Positions 53,796-62,574 of a stretch of 64,000 nt of DNA are shown piece by piece. This stretch comes from an uncultured Clostridia bacterium (GTDB taxonomy: Bacteria > Bacillota > Clostridia > Lachnospirales > CAG-274). The position numbers and the translations under genes were made by a program. The stretch lies in assembly GCA_947630475.1 (NCBI GenBank), contig CANRHR010000005.1:62001-126000 (forward strand), in the 5' to 3' direction. The notes beneath the pieces were generated by a model that saw only the letters and a program-made list of their open reading frames with translations, was not told the origin of the DNA and did no database searches. Positions within the stretch are counted from its first letter, which is position 1. Every line of letters starts with the position of its first letter.

Positions 53796-54570
53796 TTTTC
53801 TCCTTTCTGCCTGATATTATGATACCACAAATTTTGTCTTTATCAAACATTATTTTTTTGTCTTTTTCTTTGTTGTTATTTTCTTTATAATATTTTTTGA
53901 GTATAAAAATATTATAACAATTTTGAAACATAATACCTAAAGATAAAATAGGCAGCAATATATTAAAGACAATGACATCAAGGTAAGGTATAAAATAAAA
54001 AACATTCGTAACAGTCATTCCCAAAAGCATATTTAAAAAAATATTTTTTTTGTTTGTAAGCTTGTTTCCAATATAAATACAAATAGCGGCCTTTCCGATT
54101 ATAACAAAAAACATAAAAATAATAATAAAGATAATAGCTGCGCCATAGCCTACAACAGAGAATATAAAAATTAATATTATTAAAGTAAAAATACCGCAGC
54201 AAAGTATTCCGGATTTAATTATGCTGATTTTTTCATGGCGAATCAACTCCTGCGATTGCATAAAAAAGCATTTGTATGTTTTTAATGCGGCAAGCAAAAA
54301 AACATATTCAAATAAAGCCATAATAAATTTGAGAGAATTTATATTTTTTATACCAAAAAAAGAAACAATACAGCTAAAAGCATTAATTTTAAAAAGGTTT
54401 TTAATAAGCTTAGGAACAGACTTATTTTCTATATTAAAAAAAGACAGATTTTCGGCAATTATATTTTTATATAAAAATTTAAAAATTGATTCTTTAAAAA
54501 GAATAGCCGATATAAGAATTAAGATTGTAAGCGTTAAAAGTATTAGCCGATTCCGTCTTTTTTTGTTCAT
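53779..54570 (-). CDS. Polytopic membrane protein of unknown function
   Basis: 263 residues with about five or six hydrophobic helices (first at residues 8-24; later [20 protein letters not shown] and [20 protein letters not shown]) and a Lys-rich C-terminal tail. No family motif is recognised. It is co-transcribed: its start overlaps the anti-sigma factor stop by 4 bases and its end overlaps tsaD. Position suggests a role tied to the ECF sigma response, perhaps envelope stress, but this is inference. Confidence 0.6.
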   Translation of the reverse strand: MNKKRRNRLILLTLTILILISAILFKESIFKFLYKNIIAENLSFFNIENKSVPKLIKNLFKINAFSCIVSFFGIKNINSLKFIMALFEYVFLLAALKTYKCFFMQSQELIRHEKISIIKSGILCCGIFTLIILIFIFSVVGYGAAIIFIIIFMFFVIIGKAAICIYIGNKLTNKKNIFLNMLLGMTVTNVFYFIPYLDVIVFNILLPILSLGIMFQNCYNIFILKKYYKENNNKEKDKKIMFDKDKICGIIISGRKEKNDNDK

Positions 54571-55133
54571 TTTGCTTCTGCCCTGTCCTTTTTATAAATA
54601 ATTATTTGAGCTAAAATCAAGGCAATAAAAACGACAAGAGAAACCGGCTTAAAATTTTGAACATAAGAACTCAATATATCTATAAATGAGCTTATTATTT
54701 GTATTGCGTTTGCTTTAAATTGGAGTACAAAGCTTTCCACAGCGGCAAAATGTTCGGCATAGCCTTTCATAATAGGTATAGAATAAAGATAATCGGCAAC
54801 AGCGTTTTTATTAAAATTTAACAACATTCCTATGCCGCATAAAGCGGAAGCAGAACCCCAAGCAGCATAAAGCATGACGTTTGTTTCTTTATATTTTTTA
54901 TAAATATCTCCTATAGAATAAATTTTTTCCATAACGGCGGCTTCAAGCTCTTCCGGAGCGTTTATAATATTGTTTTGCGCCGAAAATTCGGTTAAAAGCT
55001 CATCATATATTAAAAAATCCTCATAGCAGCGTTCACATTTTTCAATATGCTCCTTAAGATTTAGGGCTTCAGCCTCGCTGATATTTTTATCCATATATTT
55101 CATCATTAAATCATTAGCTTTCCTGCAGTCCAA
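54567..55133 (-). CDS. Membrane anti-sigma factor with zinc-finger domain
   Basis: A 188-residue partner of the ECF sigma factor encoded immediately upstream. The N-terminal HxxxCxxC motif (HIEKCERC, about residues 29-36) marks the ZAS/zf-HC2 anti-sigma fold that clamps sigma in the cytoplasm. Two hydrophobic segments follow (about 88-106 and 164-183), placing a short loop outside the membrane. The gene overlaps the sigma gene by 20 bases and the next gene by 4, ensuring coupled synthesis. Release signal unknown. Confidence 0.85.
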   Translation of the reverse strand: MDCRKANDLMMKYMDKNISEAEALNLKEHIEKCERCYEDFLIYDELLTEFSAQNNIINAPEELEAAVMEKIYSIGDIYKKYKETNVMLYAAWGSASALCGIGMLLNFNKNAVADYLYSIPIMKGYAEHFAAVESFVLQFKANAIQIISSFIDILSSYVQNFKPVSLVVFIALILAQIIIYKKDRAEAK

Positions 55134-55695
55134 GTTTTCCGCCCTCCTTTATTTTTAGCAAACTTTCCTTAAGCATTTTTCTGCCCCTGAAAATTCTGTT
55201 TTTGACCTTTGATAAAGGCTCGTTTATAACTTCCGAAATTTCCTGATAGCTAAGACCTTGCTGATGATACAAAATAATAGGAATTTTATACATCTCGGGT
55301 AAAGAATAAATAAGTTTTTCAATATCTTTTTTCTGTTCATTTTTTATATAAATTTCTTCCGGAGATGAGCCTGATGCAAGTTCATAATTAATTTCCTCAA
55401 AGGATACCGTTTCCTGCTTTTTCTTTCTTCTAAAATCTATAACATGATTTGTTGTTATTCTAATTATCCAGGTTGAGAATTTATAATCGGGAAAATATTT
55501 ATCCAAATTTTTATAAACCTTAATAAAGACCTCTTGAGCCAAATCGTTAGCTTCTTCATTGTTAGCCGTCATTCTGAGTATAACGGAGTAAACAAGATTT
55601 TTGTATCTTTTTACAATTTCGCAAAACGATTCTTTATCACCGTTTATGCAAAGTCTGATAATTTCATAATCATCAAGCTTGCTGTAATCGTTCAT
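55114..55695 (-). CDS. ECF-family RNA polymerase sigma factor
   Basis: A 193-residue group IV sigma factor. Region 2 (YKNLVYSVILRMTANNEEANDLAQEVFIKVY, then FSTWIIRITTNHVIDFRRKKK) contacts core and the -10. Region 4 (LPEMYKIPIILYHQQGLSYQEISEVINEPLSKVKNRIFRGRKML) holds the helix-turn-helix for the -35. It most resembles SigW-like members. It leads the sigma/anti-sigma/membrane protein/tsaD operon. I could not pick out a convincing autoregulatory promoter in its leader. Confidence 0.93.
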   Translation of the reverse strand: MNDYSKLDDYEIIRLCINGDKESFCEIVKRYKNLVYSVILRMTANNEEANDLAQEVFIKVYKNLDKYFPDYKFSTWIIRITTNHVIDFRRKKKQETVSFEEINYELASGSSPEEIYIKNEQKKDIEKLIYSLPEMYKIPIILYHQQGLSYQEISEVINEPLSKVKNRIFRGRKMLKESLLKIKEGGKLGLQES

Positions 55696-55782
55696 AATAT
55701 TTTACACCACCCGAGTTTATCCGCTGTTTATTTTTAAGTTAAATATAAATATATATACGAAAACTTAAATAACAATGTCTGA

Positions 55783-55798
55783 TGAGCCTTAAGGCTCA
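55783..55798. repeat. Perfect 16-bp palindrome upstream of the ECF sigma operon
   Basis: TGAGCCTTAAGGCTCA, about 90 bases upstream of the sigma start. In the direction of the operon no T run follows, so it is not an intrinsic terminator for that strand; it could be an operator. Confidence 0.35.
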
Positions 55799-55840
55799 AA
55801 AAACAAAAAGTTTATTATAAGAGATTATTTGGCGATAAAG

Positions 55841-55876
55841 AAAAAGGTGTTTCGGATAAATCCAAAACACCTTTTT
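55841..55876 (-). terminator. Terminator after tRNA-Thr
   Basis: AAAAAGGTGTTT...AAACACCTTTTT hairpin directly after the tRNA on the minus strand, with flanking A and T runs. Confidence 0.8.
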
Positions 55877-55877
55877 A

Positions 55878-55949
55878 AGCTGATGAGCAGACTCGAACTG
55901 CCGATCTCTTCATTACCAATGAAGTGCTTTACCTCTAAGCCACATCAGC
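55878..55949 (-). tRNA. tRNA-Thr (anticodon GGT)
   Basis: Minus-strand cloverleaf of 72 bases: acceptor GCTGATG/CATCAGC, D-loop TAGAGGTAAAGC, anticodon stem CTTCA/TGAAG with loop TTGGTAA (anticodon GGT), and T-loop TTCGAGT. CCA is not encoded. Confidence 0.93.
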
Positions 55950-56047
55950 ACATTAAAGTTATTATATAATTAATTTATAAGTTTGTCAACATTTTTTTTA
56001 TTTATGAGCAATACTGACGCATTTTGAGCAATAAATACTTATTGTTA

Positions 56048-56090
56048 TTTATCGCCTGCGCCCGCCGTTATAGGTATGCAGATTTCCTTG
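56048..56090 (+). repeat. Dispersed repeat family 2, copy f (partial)
   Basis: TTTATCGCCTGCGCCCGCCG, then TTATAGGTATGCAG and ATTTCCTTGATTGG. It retains both ends and the GTATGCAG core. It lies just upstream of the argR promoter. Confidence 0.35.
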
Positions 56091-56104
56091 ATTGGTTAAA
56101 AAAG

Positions 56105-56133
56105 TTGTTAAAATTAAAGCTTTATGCTATAAT
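56105..56133 (+). promoter_or_regulatory. Sigma-A promoter of argR-recN
   Basis: TTGTTA, 17 bases, TATAAT; the start codon of argR is 37 bases beyond the -10. Near-consensus boxes with ideal spacing. Confidence 0.75.
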
Positions 56134-56170
56134 TAAGCCATGATTATGAAAAAATAACGGAAGTGATTGT

Positions 56171-56638
56171 ATGAAAATTAGAAGACATTCTAAAATAATT
56201 GAGATCATAAAAGAAAATGATATAGAAACTCAGGAAGAGCTTGCCTTAAGACTTAAAGAAAAGGGCTTTGACGTTACTCAGGCAACGGTTTCAAGGGATA
56301 TAAGAGAGCTTAATTTAACTAAAATTACAGACGGCGCAGGAAGGCAGAAATATGCTGTTTTGGCTAAAAATTCTTCTGTTGCGGCAGCCAGGCTTAACAG
56401 TGTTTTCAGCACAGGCATCGAATCTATAAATCATGCACAAAATATAATTGTAATAAAAACTCTTACCGGTATGGCTATGGCTGTTGCCGCCGCTTTGGAT
56501 TCTATGCAAAACAGTGATATTCTTGGTTCTATTGCAGGGGACGACACTATTTTTTGTGTAACAAAAAATGAAGAAAAGGCTGTTAAATTAACAGAAAGCC
56601 TTAAAACAATCCTTAAAGAGCCTTTAGCCGATAAATAA
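56171..56638 (+). CDS. argR: Arginine repressor ArgR/AhrC
   Basis: A 155-residue hexameric transcription regulator of arginine synthesis and catabolism. The N-terminal winged helix contains VTQATVSRDIRELNLTKI. The C-terminal domain has the arginine-binding GSIAGDDTIFCV (usually GTIAGDDT). The order argR then recN is a conserved Firmicute arrangement (ahrC-recN). GGAAGTGA precedes the ATG. Confidence 0.95.
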   Translation: MKIRRHSKIIEIIKENDIETQEELALRLKEKGFDVTQATVSRDIRELNLTKITDGAGRQKYAVLAKNSSVAAARLNSVFSTGIESINHAQNIIVIKTLTGMAMAVAAALDSMQNSDILGSIAGDDTIFCVTKNEEKAVKLTESLKTILKEPLADK

Positions 56639-56689
56639 AAGTGTTGATGTATTATTAATTGTTAAAAAATAAACAGGAGATGAAATGCT

Positions 56690-58381
56690 TTGTTAGAGAG
56701 GCTGTATATAAAGAATGTTGCTTTAATTGATGAAATTTCTGTGGAATTTGGAGAAGGTCTTAATATTTTAAGCGGCGAAACAGGGGCGGGAAAATCAATA
56801 ATTATAGATTCCATTAATTTTGTTCTGGGCGAAAAGGCTCATAAAGATTTTATACACAGAGGCGCAGATAAAGCCAATGTAGAGGCTTTAATTTATATCG
56901 ATGGCAGCAACGTAAAAAAAGAAATTGAAAATATAGGCATTGATATAGATGAAGATAATTCTATCTTGATATCGAGGACAATGCTTGCAAGCGGAAAAAC
57001 AAGCTGCAGAATAAACGGAAAAGCGGTTACCGTAGGAATGCTTAAGGAAATTTCTTCATTGCTTATAGATATTCATGGTCAGCATGAGCATCAATCTCTT
57101 TTAAATCCCGAAAAGCATATAGTTTTATTGGATAGGTTTTGCCCCGAAAATTTAAATGATTTTAAGGCAAAGCTATTGAAAAAAATAAAAAAATATAAGC
57201 AGCTGTTAAAGGAAATTAATGAAATAGACTTTAATTTGGAAGACAGAGAAGCTAAAATTGAGATTTATAAATATCAGATTGAAGAAATAAGAGCTGCCGA
57301 TTTTAAAATTAACGAAGAGGAAAAGCTTTTAAGTGAAAGAAAGCTTCTTTTGGCTTCAGAAAAAATAAGGGGATATATAAACGCCTGTCTTGAGTTTTTG
57401 TACAGATCGGAAGAAATGTCTGCTGTGGATAAAATATCAAGCGCCCTTAATAATCTTTATGATATTTCTATGCTTGATAAAAGCCAGAAGAAAAATTATG
57501 AAAGGCTTGATGAAATTTATATTCAGCTTGACGAGCTTGTTTCTGATTTGATAACTTATTCCAATAATATCGAGGGTGAGCCTGAAAAGCTTGATAATAT
57601 CGAAAAAAGACTGGATCTTATATATAAATTTAAAAGAAAATACGGAAGCAGTATAAAGGATATACTTAAACACTGCATTGAAACCGAAAAAAAACTTGAA
57701 ATTTTATTAAACAGCAGCGATAAAATAAAAGAGCTTTCCGAAAAAAAATCTTCTCTTGAAATCGATATAAAAAAATTATGCGGTGAAATAACAGAATTAA
57801 GATGTAAAGCGGCTAAAAAAATCGAAAATGAAGTTGAATCTGTTTTAAAGGATTTGGGAATGATTAATGCTCAGTTTAAAATAAATATAGAGCAAAAATC
57901 ATCATTTAATCAAAATGGATGGGATAAAGCTGAATTTATAATAAGCCCCAACAAAGGAGAAGAATTAAAGCCTTTATCCAAAATAGCTTCCGGCGGCGAG
58001 ATGAGCAGAGTTATGCTTTCTCTTAAGACGGTGCTTGCAAAGCAGGACAGTATAGAAACATTTATTTTTGATGAAATAGACACCGGCGTAAGCGGAAGAA
58101 CAGCGCAGCAGGTTGCGCAAAAGCTTGCTTTTATCGGGAAAAGCCATCAAATTTTGTGCATTACTCATCTTCCGCAGATAGCCTCAATGGGAGATAATCA
58201 TTATTTGATAGAAAAAAAATCCGATGAAACAAAAACAATATCCACAATCAAAAAAATAGAAAAGGATGAAATTACAGATGAGCTTGCAAGGTTAATAGGA
58301 GGCGCTGAAATAACAGAGTCGACAATTGCAGCCGCTGCCGATATGAAAAAAATGGCTGAGGAATTAAAAAATAATCTTTAG
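56690..58381 (+). CDS. recN: DNA repair protein RecN
   Basis: A 563-residue SMC-like ATPase acting early at DNA double-strand breaks. It has Walker A SGETGAGKSI, a Q-loop DIHGQHEHQSLL, a central coiled coil (residues ~160-370), signature KIASGGEMSRVMLSLK, Walker B IFDEIDTGVSG and the H-loop CITHLPQIA. Translation starts at TTG 56690, nine bases behind AGGAGA, with an out-of-frame ATG just before it. It is co-transcribed with argR. Confidence 0.95.
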   Translation: MLERLYIKNVALIDEISVEFGEGLNILSGETGAGKSIIIDSINFVLGEKAHKDFIHRGADKANVEALIYIDGSNVKKEIENIGIDIDEDNSILISRTMLASGKTSCRINGKAVTVGMLKEISSLLIDIHGQHEHQSLLNPEKHIVLLDRFCPENLNDFKAKLLKKIKKYKQLLKEINEIDFNLEDREAKIEIYKYQIEEIRAADFKINEEEKLLSERKLLLASEKIRGYINACLEFLYRSEEMSAVDKISSALNNLYDISMLDKSQKKNYERLDEIYIQLDELVSDLITYSNNIEGEPEKLDNIEKRLDLIYKFKRKYGSSIKDILKHCIETEKKLEILLNSSDKIKELSEKKSSLEIDIKKLCGEITELRCKAAKKIENEVESVLKDLGMINAQFKINIEQKSSFNQNGWDKAEFIISPNKGEELKPLSKIASGGEMSRVMLSLKTVLAKQDSIETFIFDEIDTGVSGRTAQQVAQKLAFIGKSHQILCITHLPQIASMGDNHYLIEKKSDETKTISTIKKIEKDEITDELARLIGGAEITESTIAAAADMKKMAEELKNNL

Positions 58382-58393
58382 TTATAAGCTGAG

Positions 58394-58430
58394 CATCGAA
58401 AAAGTCCGAATGGACTTTTTCGACACTCAA
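58394..58430 (+). mobile_element. Family 1 structured element, copy D (3' terminal remnant)
   Basis: Only CGAAAAAGTCC-GAAT-GGACTTTTTCG and the end CACTCAAA remain, 13 bases after the recN stop. They are followed by a palindromic hairpin, as at the right end of intact copies. Confidence 0.65.
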
Positions 58431-58458
58431 AAGTACCCGTCGCCTAAGGCGGGTACTT
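58431..58458. terminator. Hairpin between recN and dpaB
   Basis: AAGTACCCG...GGGTACTT stem adjoining remnant D. It probably terminates both convergent operons; its position matches the right target duplicate of other element copies. Confidence 0.6.
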
Positions 58459-58468
58459 ACTTAGTCAG

Positions 58469-59062
58469 TTAAGCAATAACGGCGGATTTTAAAATAGGCT
58501 GAATCTGTTCGCCGCCAAGGCATTTTTCAACAGTTTCTTTTATAAGAGAAAAATCTGCAACCATACTTTTTGGTTTTTTAACAAAATCATCCTGTCCGAA
58601 AGGAACGAAATAAATATTTTTTTTATTTATAAGCCCTCCTATATTTTCGAGATTTGCGCCAAGCGCATCATTTGTAGCCAATGCTATAACCAAAGGCTTG
58701 TTGTTTCTGATATGCGCTTTAGCTGCCATCAATACCGGGCTGTCAGTTATTCCGAGGTTCAATTTTGCCATAGTGTTTCCTGTGCAGGGCGCCAAGACCA
58801 ATACATCCAAAAAATTCTTAGGCCCTATGGGTTCTGCATCTTCTATGGTTGTAATAAGCTCTTTTCCTGTTATTGTTTTAATTGTATTTAAAATATCGGA
58901 AGCTTTTCCAAAGCGAGTGTCAATATTTTGAACATTAAAAGAAACAATAGGAAAAACATTTATGCCAAGCTCTGTAAGAGCTTTAATTTCTTCGATAACA
59001 GCCTTTATTGTGCAAAACGAACCACAGATTCCAATTCCTAAATTTAAATCTTTTAAGTCCAT
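58469..59062 (-). CDS. dpaB: Dipicolinate synthase subunit B
   Basis: A 197-residue flavoprotein-fold subunit (SpoVFB) of the enzyme making dipicolinic acid, the calcium chelator of the spore core. GIGICGSFCTIKAV and LAPCTGNTMAKLNLGITDSPVLMA are characteristic. The start was moved to ATG 59062, directly behind GGAGGTGAT. It follows dpaA by 32 bases. Expression is expected in the mother cell late in sporulation. Confidence 0.95.
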   Translation of the reverse strand: MDLKDLNLGIGICGSFCTIKAVIEEIKALTELGINVFPIVSFNVQNIDTRFGKASDILNTIKTITGKELITTIEDAEPIGPKNFLDVLVLAPCTGNTMAKLNLGITDSPVLMAAKAHIRNNKPLVIALATNDALGANLENIGGLINKKNIYFVPFGQDDFVKKPKSMVADFSLIKETVEKCLGGEQIQPILKSAVIA

Positions 59063-59094
59063 TTTATCACCTCCACATTTTATAATATGAAATA

Positions 59095-59955
59095 TTAGGC
59101 CAATTGTGAAAGACAAATATTTATTATTGTTTTTTTAAGTATTTCTGCTGCGGTATATGGCGCTACTCTTCCGGGAAGACCGGGGCAATACAACGCTTTT
59201 AGGTTTGTATCTCTGGCAAAGCTGTAATCAATGCCTCCCGGAGCCTGTGCCAAATCTATTATAATTGTTTTTTTATTTACACGCTTTAAAAGATTTCTGT
59301 CTAAAATCATAGCAGGTATAGTATTAAAAATAAAATCGTATTTGTCGATAACGCATTTCAAATTTGACAGACAAATGCTTTTAAGCCCATATGCATGGAT
59401 ATATGCTTCGTCTTTTTCGTTTCTAAAGCTTACGGTAACATCGGCGCCTATTCCTTTAAGCATATTTGATAAAACCTTGCCGCATCTGCCGTATCCCAGC
59501 ACAAGAGCTTTGCTGCTGAATATGCAGATTTCGCTTTCCTGCATAGCGGTTTGTATAGCGCCTTCAGCTGTTGGTATGGCATTTAAAACGGCAACCGGCT
59601 CTTGTTCAAAGTAATCGAAGCATTTTATATTGTATTTGGATGCTTTAATTTTTATTTCCTCCGGAATAACTCCCCCAAAAAACAGATGTATATTTTCTTT
59701 GTGCATAAGCTCAAACAGCTCGTCATATTTGATTGTTGGTTCATCGTTTAAAAAAACGGTTTTGTTATCCTTTGTGCAGGGTATAGGAGCAATTACAGCA
59801 TTTGTTGAGTCAAGCAGTTGATCTAAATTGTTTTTATTATTATCGATGTAAGTATTTAAATAGGCCTTTACTTCATAGCCTTCTTTTTTTATCATATCAA
59901 AAAGAATTTTGTATCTATAATCTCCGCCTAAAATTCCCAGTTTGATTTTGCTCAT
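59095..59955 (-). CDS. dpaA: Dipicolinate synthase subunit A
   Basis: A 286-residue dehydrogenase-type subunit (SpoVFA). A Rossmann motif ALVLGYGRCGKVLSNML lies near residue 150, with an N-terminal LGILGGDYRYKILFDMI and the conserved IIDLAQAPGGIDYSFA segment near the end. With dpaB it converts a dihydrodipicolinate-pathway intermediate to dipicolinate. Its presence is good evidence that the organism sporulates. Confidence 0.95.
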   Translation of the reverse strand: MSKIKLGILGGDYRYKILFDMIKKEGYEVKAYLNTYIDNNKNNLDQLLDSTNAVIAPIPCTKDNKTVFLNDEPTIKYDELFELMHKENIHLFFGGVIPEEIKIKASKYNIKCFDYFEQEPVAVLNAIPTAEGAIQTAMQESEICIFSSKALVLGYGRCGKVLSNMLKGIGADVTVSFRNEKDEAYIHAYGLKSICLSNLKCVIDKYDFIFNTIPAMILDRNLLKRVNKKTIIIDLAQAPGGIDYSFARDTNLKALYCPGLPGRVAPYTAAEILKKTIINICLSQLA

Positions 59956-60036
59956 TAATACACTCTCCGGTTTATTGTTATATTAAATATTATTCTGCAT
60001 AAACAAAATTGGGAATATTTTTAAAGCAGCAAAAAA

Positions 60037-60068
60037 AGCTCTTAACACGGTGTTTTGTGTTAAGAGCT
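60037..60068 (-). terminator. Transketolase terminator
   Basis: AGCTCTTAACAC...GTGTTAAGAGCT stem-loop 14 bases after the stop, followed by TTTTTTT on the minus strand. Confidence 0.85.
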
Positions 60069-60081
60069 GACTGACAAATTT

Positions 60082-62073
60082 TTAATGTTTTTGCATAAGC
60101 TTTTCGGCTCTTTTTACAACATTTTCAACCGTAAAGCCATAATTTTCAAACAGAACCTTAAACGGAGCGGAGGAGCCAAATTCATCCATACAGATGATAT
60201 CCGAATCAAAGCCGAGATATTTATGCCAGCCAAAACTGCAGGCAGCTTCAACGGCAAGCCTTTTTGTGACATTTTTGGGAAGAACACTTTCTTTATATTC
60301 ATCGCTTTGTTCTTCAAAAAGTTCAAAGCTTGGCATACTTACAACCCTTGAGTTTATGCCTTTTTCTTTTAAAATATCGTAAGCATCGTAAATAAGCTGA
60401 ACCTCTGAGCCTGAAGCTATAAGAATAATATCTGGAGTTGTATTACAGTCTTTTAAAATATATCCTCCTTTTAGAGCCTCTTTTGCGCTGCTGTTTAAAA
60501 GCTTTGTGCTTTGTCTTGTTAATATAAGAGAGGTAGGAGAAGTTTTTCTTGTTAAAGCAGCATACCATCCGGCAGCGGTTTCATTTGTATCGCATGGCCT
60601 AAAAACTATATAATTTGGAATACTTCTTAGAGCAGCAAGCTGTTCGATTGGCTGATGGGTAGGCCCATCTTCACCTACTCCTATGCTGTCGTGAGTGAAT
60701 ATGCTTATAACCGGAAGCTTCATAAGGGCAGAAAGCCTTAAAGCAGGTTTCATATAATCACTGAAAACAAAAAAACCTGCTATATATGGAACAAGCCCGC
60801 CGTGAAGAGCCATACCGTTTGCCATAGCTGTCATGGCGTGTTCTCTTACGCCAAAGTGAAAATTTGATCCCTGAGGGGTTTTGTAAGAGTAATATTGTCT
60901 TTCTTCCATAATGGATTTGTTTGATGAAGCAAGATCGGCAGATCCTCCAAAAAGATTGGGAATTATTTTTTCTATTTTATTTAAAATAATGCCTGATGAA
61001 TCTCTTGTTGCTCTGTCGCCCTCATATGACCAAAAGCTTTCATCATCGTAAAGTTTGGATGCAAAATCGTTTTTCATCCATTCGCAGTATTGTTTGTAAT
61101 CATCGGGATATTTTTCGCTGTATTTTTTTAATGTTTCATTCCAATTTTTTTCTTCATCAACAAGAGATTTTTTAATTTCGTTTATATGCTGCCAAACCTC
61201 TTGCGGCACAAAAAATTCTTCGCTGTAATTCCAGCCTAAGTTTTTCTTTGTAAGCTTAAGCTCTTCTTCGCCAAGCGGTGCTCCGTGAGATGATGCCTTT
61301 CCGGCTTTATTTGGAGAGCCGTAGCCGATAACTGTTTTTATTTCTATTATAGAGGGCTTGTCCTTAACATCTTTTGCGGCTTGTATTGCGTTTTTAATAG
61401 CTTCAATATCGTTTCCGTCGTCTACTCTTTGCGTATGCCAAGAATAAGCTTTGTATCTGTCTAAAATGTTTTCGGTAAAGGTAAGATCTGTACTTCCTTC
61501 GATTGTGATGTCGTTTGAATCATAGAGCAAAATAAGCTTGCCAAGCTTTAATGTTCCGGCAAGCGATGATGCTTCTGAGGAGATACCTTCCATAAGGCAG
61601 CCGTCACCGCATAAAACATAGGTGTAATGATCTACAATTTTTAAATCATCTTTATTAAACTTAGCTGCAAGGTGATTTTCGGCAACAGCCATGCCTACGG
61701 CATTTGCTATGCCCTGACCTAAAGGGCCTGTTGTAACCTCAACGCCCGAAGTTTGAGAATATTCAACATGACCGGGGGTCTTTGAGCCAAGCTGCCTAAA
61801 AGCTTTTATATCGTCAATGCTTAAATCTCCGTAGCCAAAAAGGTAGAGCAGAGAATATAAAAGCATAGAACCATGACCTGCCGATAAAATAAATCTATCT
61901 CTGTTTTCCCAATTTGGATTTTCGGGATTATGTTTTAAAAAATTTGAAAAAAGAGTATATACTATAGGAGCTGAACCCATAACAACACCGGGATGACCTG
62001 ATTTGGCTTTTTGAATTGCTTCTGCGCCAAGAATCCTTATAGTATTGATTGTAAGTTGTTCCTTAGAATCCAT
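60082..62073 (-). CDS. tkt: Transketolase
   Basis: A 663-residue thiamine-diphosphate enzyme of the non-oxidative pentose phosphate pathway. The N-terminal domain has GHPGVVMGSAP, TGPLGQGIANAVGMA and the ThDP motif GDGCLMEGISSEA...DSNDITIEG. The pyrimidine-binding domain has GVREHAMTAMANGMALHG and HDSIGVGEDGPTHQPIEQLA, and the C-terminal domain has ASGSEVQL. GGAGGAATTT precedes the ATG. An element copy sits just upstream, between 27-bp duplicates. Confidence 0.97.
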   Translation of the reverse strand: MDSKEQLTINTIRILGAEAIQKAKSGHPGVVMGSAPIVYTLFSNFLKHNPENPNWENRDRFILSAGHGSMLLYSLLYLFGYGDLSIDDIKAFRQLGSKTPGHVEYSQTSGVEVTTGPLGQGIANAVGMAVAENHLAAKFNKDDLKIVDHYTYVLCGDGCLMEGISSEASSLAGTLKLGKLILLYDSNDITIEGSTDLTFTENILDRYKAYSWHTQRVDDGNDIEAIKNAIQAAKDVKDKPSIIEIKTVIGYGSPNKAGKASSHGAPLGEEELKLTKKNLGWNYSEEFFVPQEVWQHINEIKKSLVDEEKNWNETLKKYSEKYPDDYKQYCEWMKNDFASKLYDDESFWSYEGDRATRDSSGIILNKIEKIIPNLFGGSADLASSNKSIMEERQYYSYKTPQGSNFHFGVREHAMTAMANGMALHGGLVPYIAGFFVFSDYMKPALRLSALMKLPVISIFTHDSIGVGEDGPTHQPIEQLAALRSIPNYIVFRPCDTNETAAGWYAALTRKTSPTSLILTRQSTKLLNSSAKEALKGGYILKDCNTTPDIILIASGSEVQLIYDAYDILKEKGINSRVVSMPSFELFEEQSDEYKESVLPKNVTKRLAVEAACSFGWHKYLGFDSDIICMDEFGSSAPFKVLFENYGFTVENVVKRAEKLMQKH

Positions 62074-62096
62074 TTTTTTTAAATTCCTCCTCGATT

Positions 62097-62123
62097 GTCT
62101 GAAATATTATTATATAATAATTT
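62097..62123. repeat. Left target duplicate of element copy E
   Basis: 27 bases identical to 62313-62339, centred on the palindrome ATTATTATATAATAAT, which on the minus strand contains a TATAAT -10-like box upstream of tkt. Confidence 0.8.
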
Positions 62124-62312
62124 TTGGCTGTCGAAAAAGTCCATTCGGACTTTTTCGAAGCTAAACAGATGAACAAAAGGCTCATTCCGGCGGCTTTAAA
62201 AGCCTTGAAATTCGCCTTTTTCCTCGGCGAAAATGCGGTTTTTATCTGCGGATTTGATGTCTGCAGCGCTCTTAAAAACTTATAAATTCAACAAAAGTTA
62301 GCTTTATTGACA
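62124..62312 (-). mobile_element. Family 1 structured element, copy E (full length, 189 bp)
   Basis: Minus-strand reading begins CAGACTGTCAATAAAGC and ends ACTTTTTCGACAGCC, giving inverted ends GACTGTCAATAAA and GGCTGTCGAAAAA. It is a diverged subtype sharing its 5' half with copy F. The stem GGGATT/AATCCC of other copies is GGCTT/AAGCC here, and AAAAGG/CCTTTT is kept. No ORF. Confidence 0.8.
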
Positions 62313-62339
62313 GTCTGAAATATTATTATATAATAATTT
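62313..62339. repeat. Right target duplicate of element copy E
   Basis: Perfect 27-base copy of 62097-62123; interpreted as a target-site duplication. The remaining gap to 62480 is AT-rich with nothing else seen. Confidence 0.8.
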
Positions 62340-62480
62340 GTAATTAACAATTTTATATAAATATTTCCCTAAAATTATTTATTATTTTTATTTTACCACA
62401 AAATTTTTAAAATGTCTTTATGTTTTTAAAATCTTTTATTTTTTATAAAAGAGGGGAGGGGAACAGATAAAAAAGCGGCT

Positions 62481-62514
62481 GTATTATGCGAAAACTGAGA
62501 TTTTCGCATAATAC
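62481..62514 (-). terminator. Perfect 14-bp-stem hairpin downstream of the integrase
   Basis: GTATTATGCGAAAA-CTGAGA-TTTTCGCATAATAC, 60 bases after the integrase stop. A T run follows on the minus strand only after about 10 bases, so terminator function is probable but not certain. Confidence 0.5.
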
Positions 62515-62574
62515 AAAATAAAACATATATCGCCTGAAAGACAATATTTTTAAGCCTTTGGCAGCCTTTGACGG

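Noticed and set aside
58455..58480. Another family 2 repeat copy next to dpaB
   Set aside because: Only a short imperfect match (TTAGTCAGTTAAGCAATAAC) without the GTATGCAG core.
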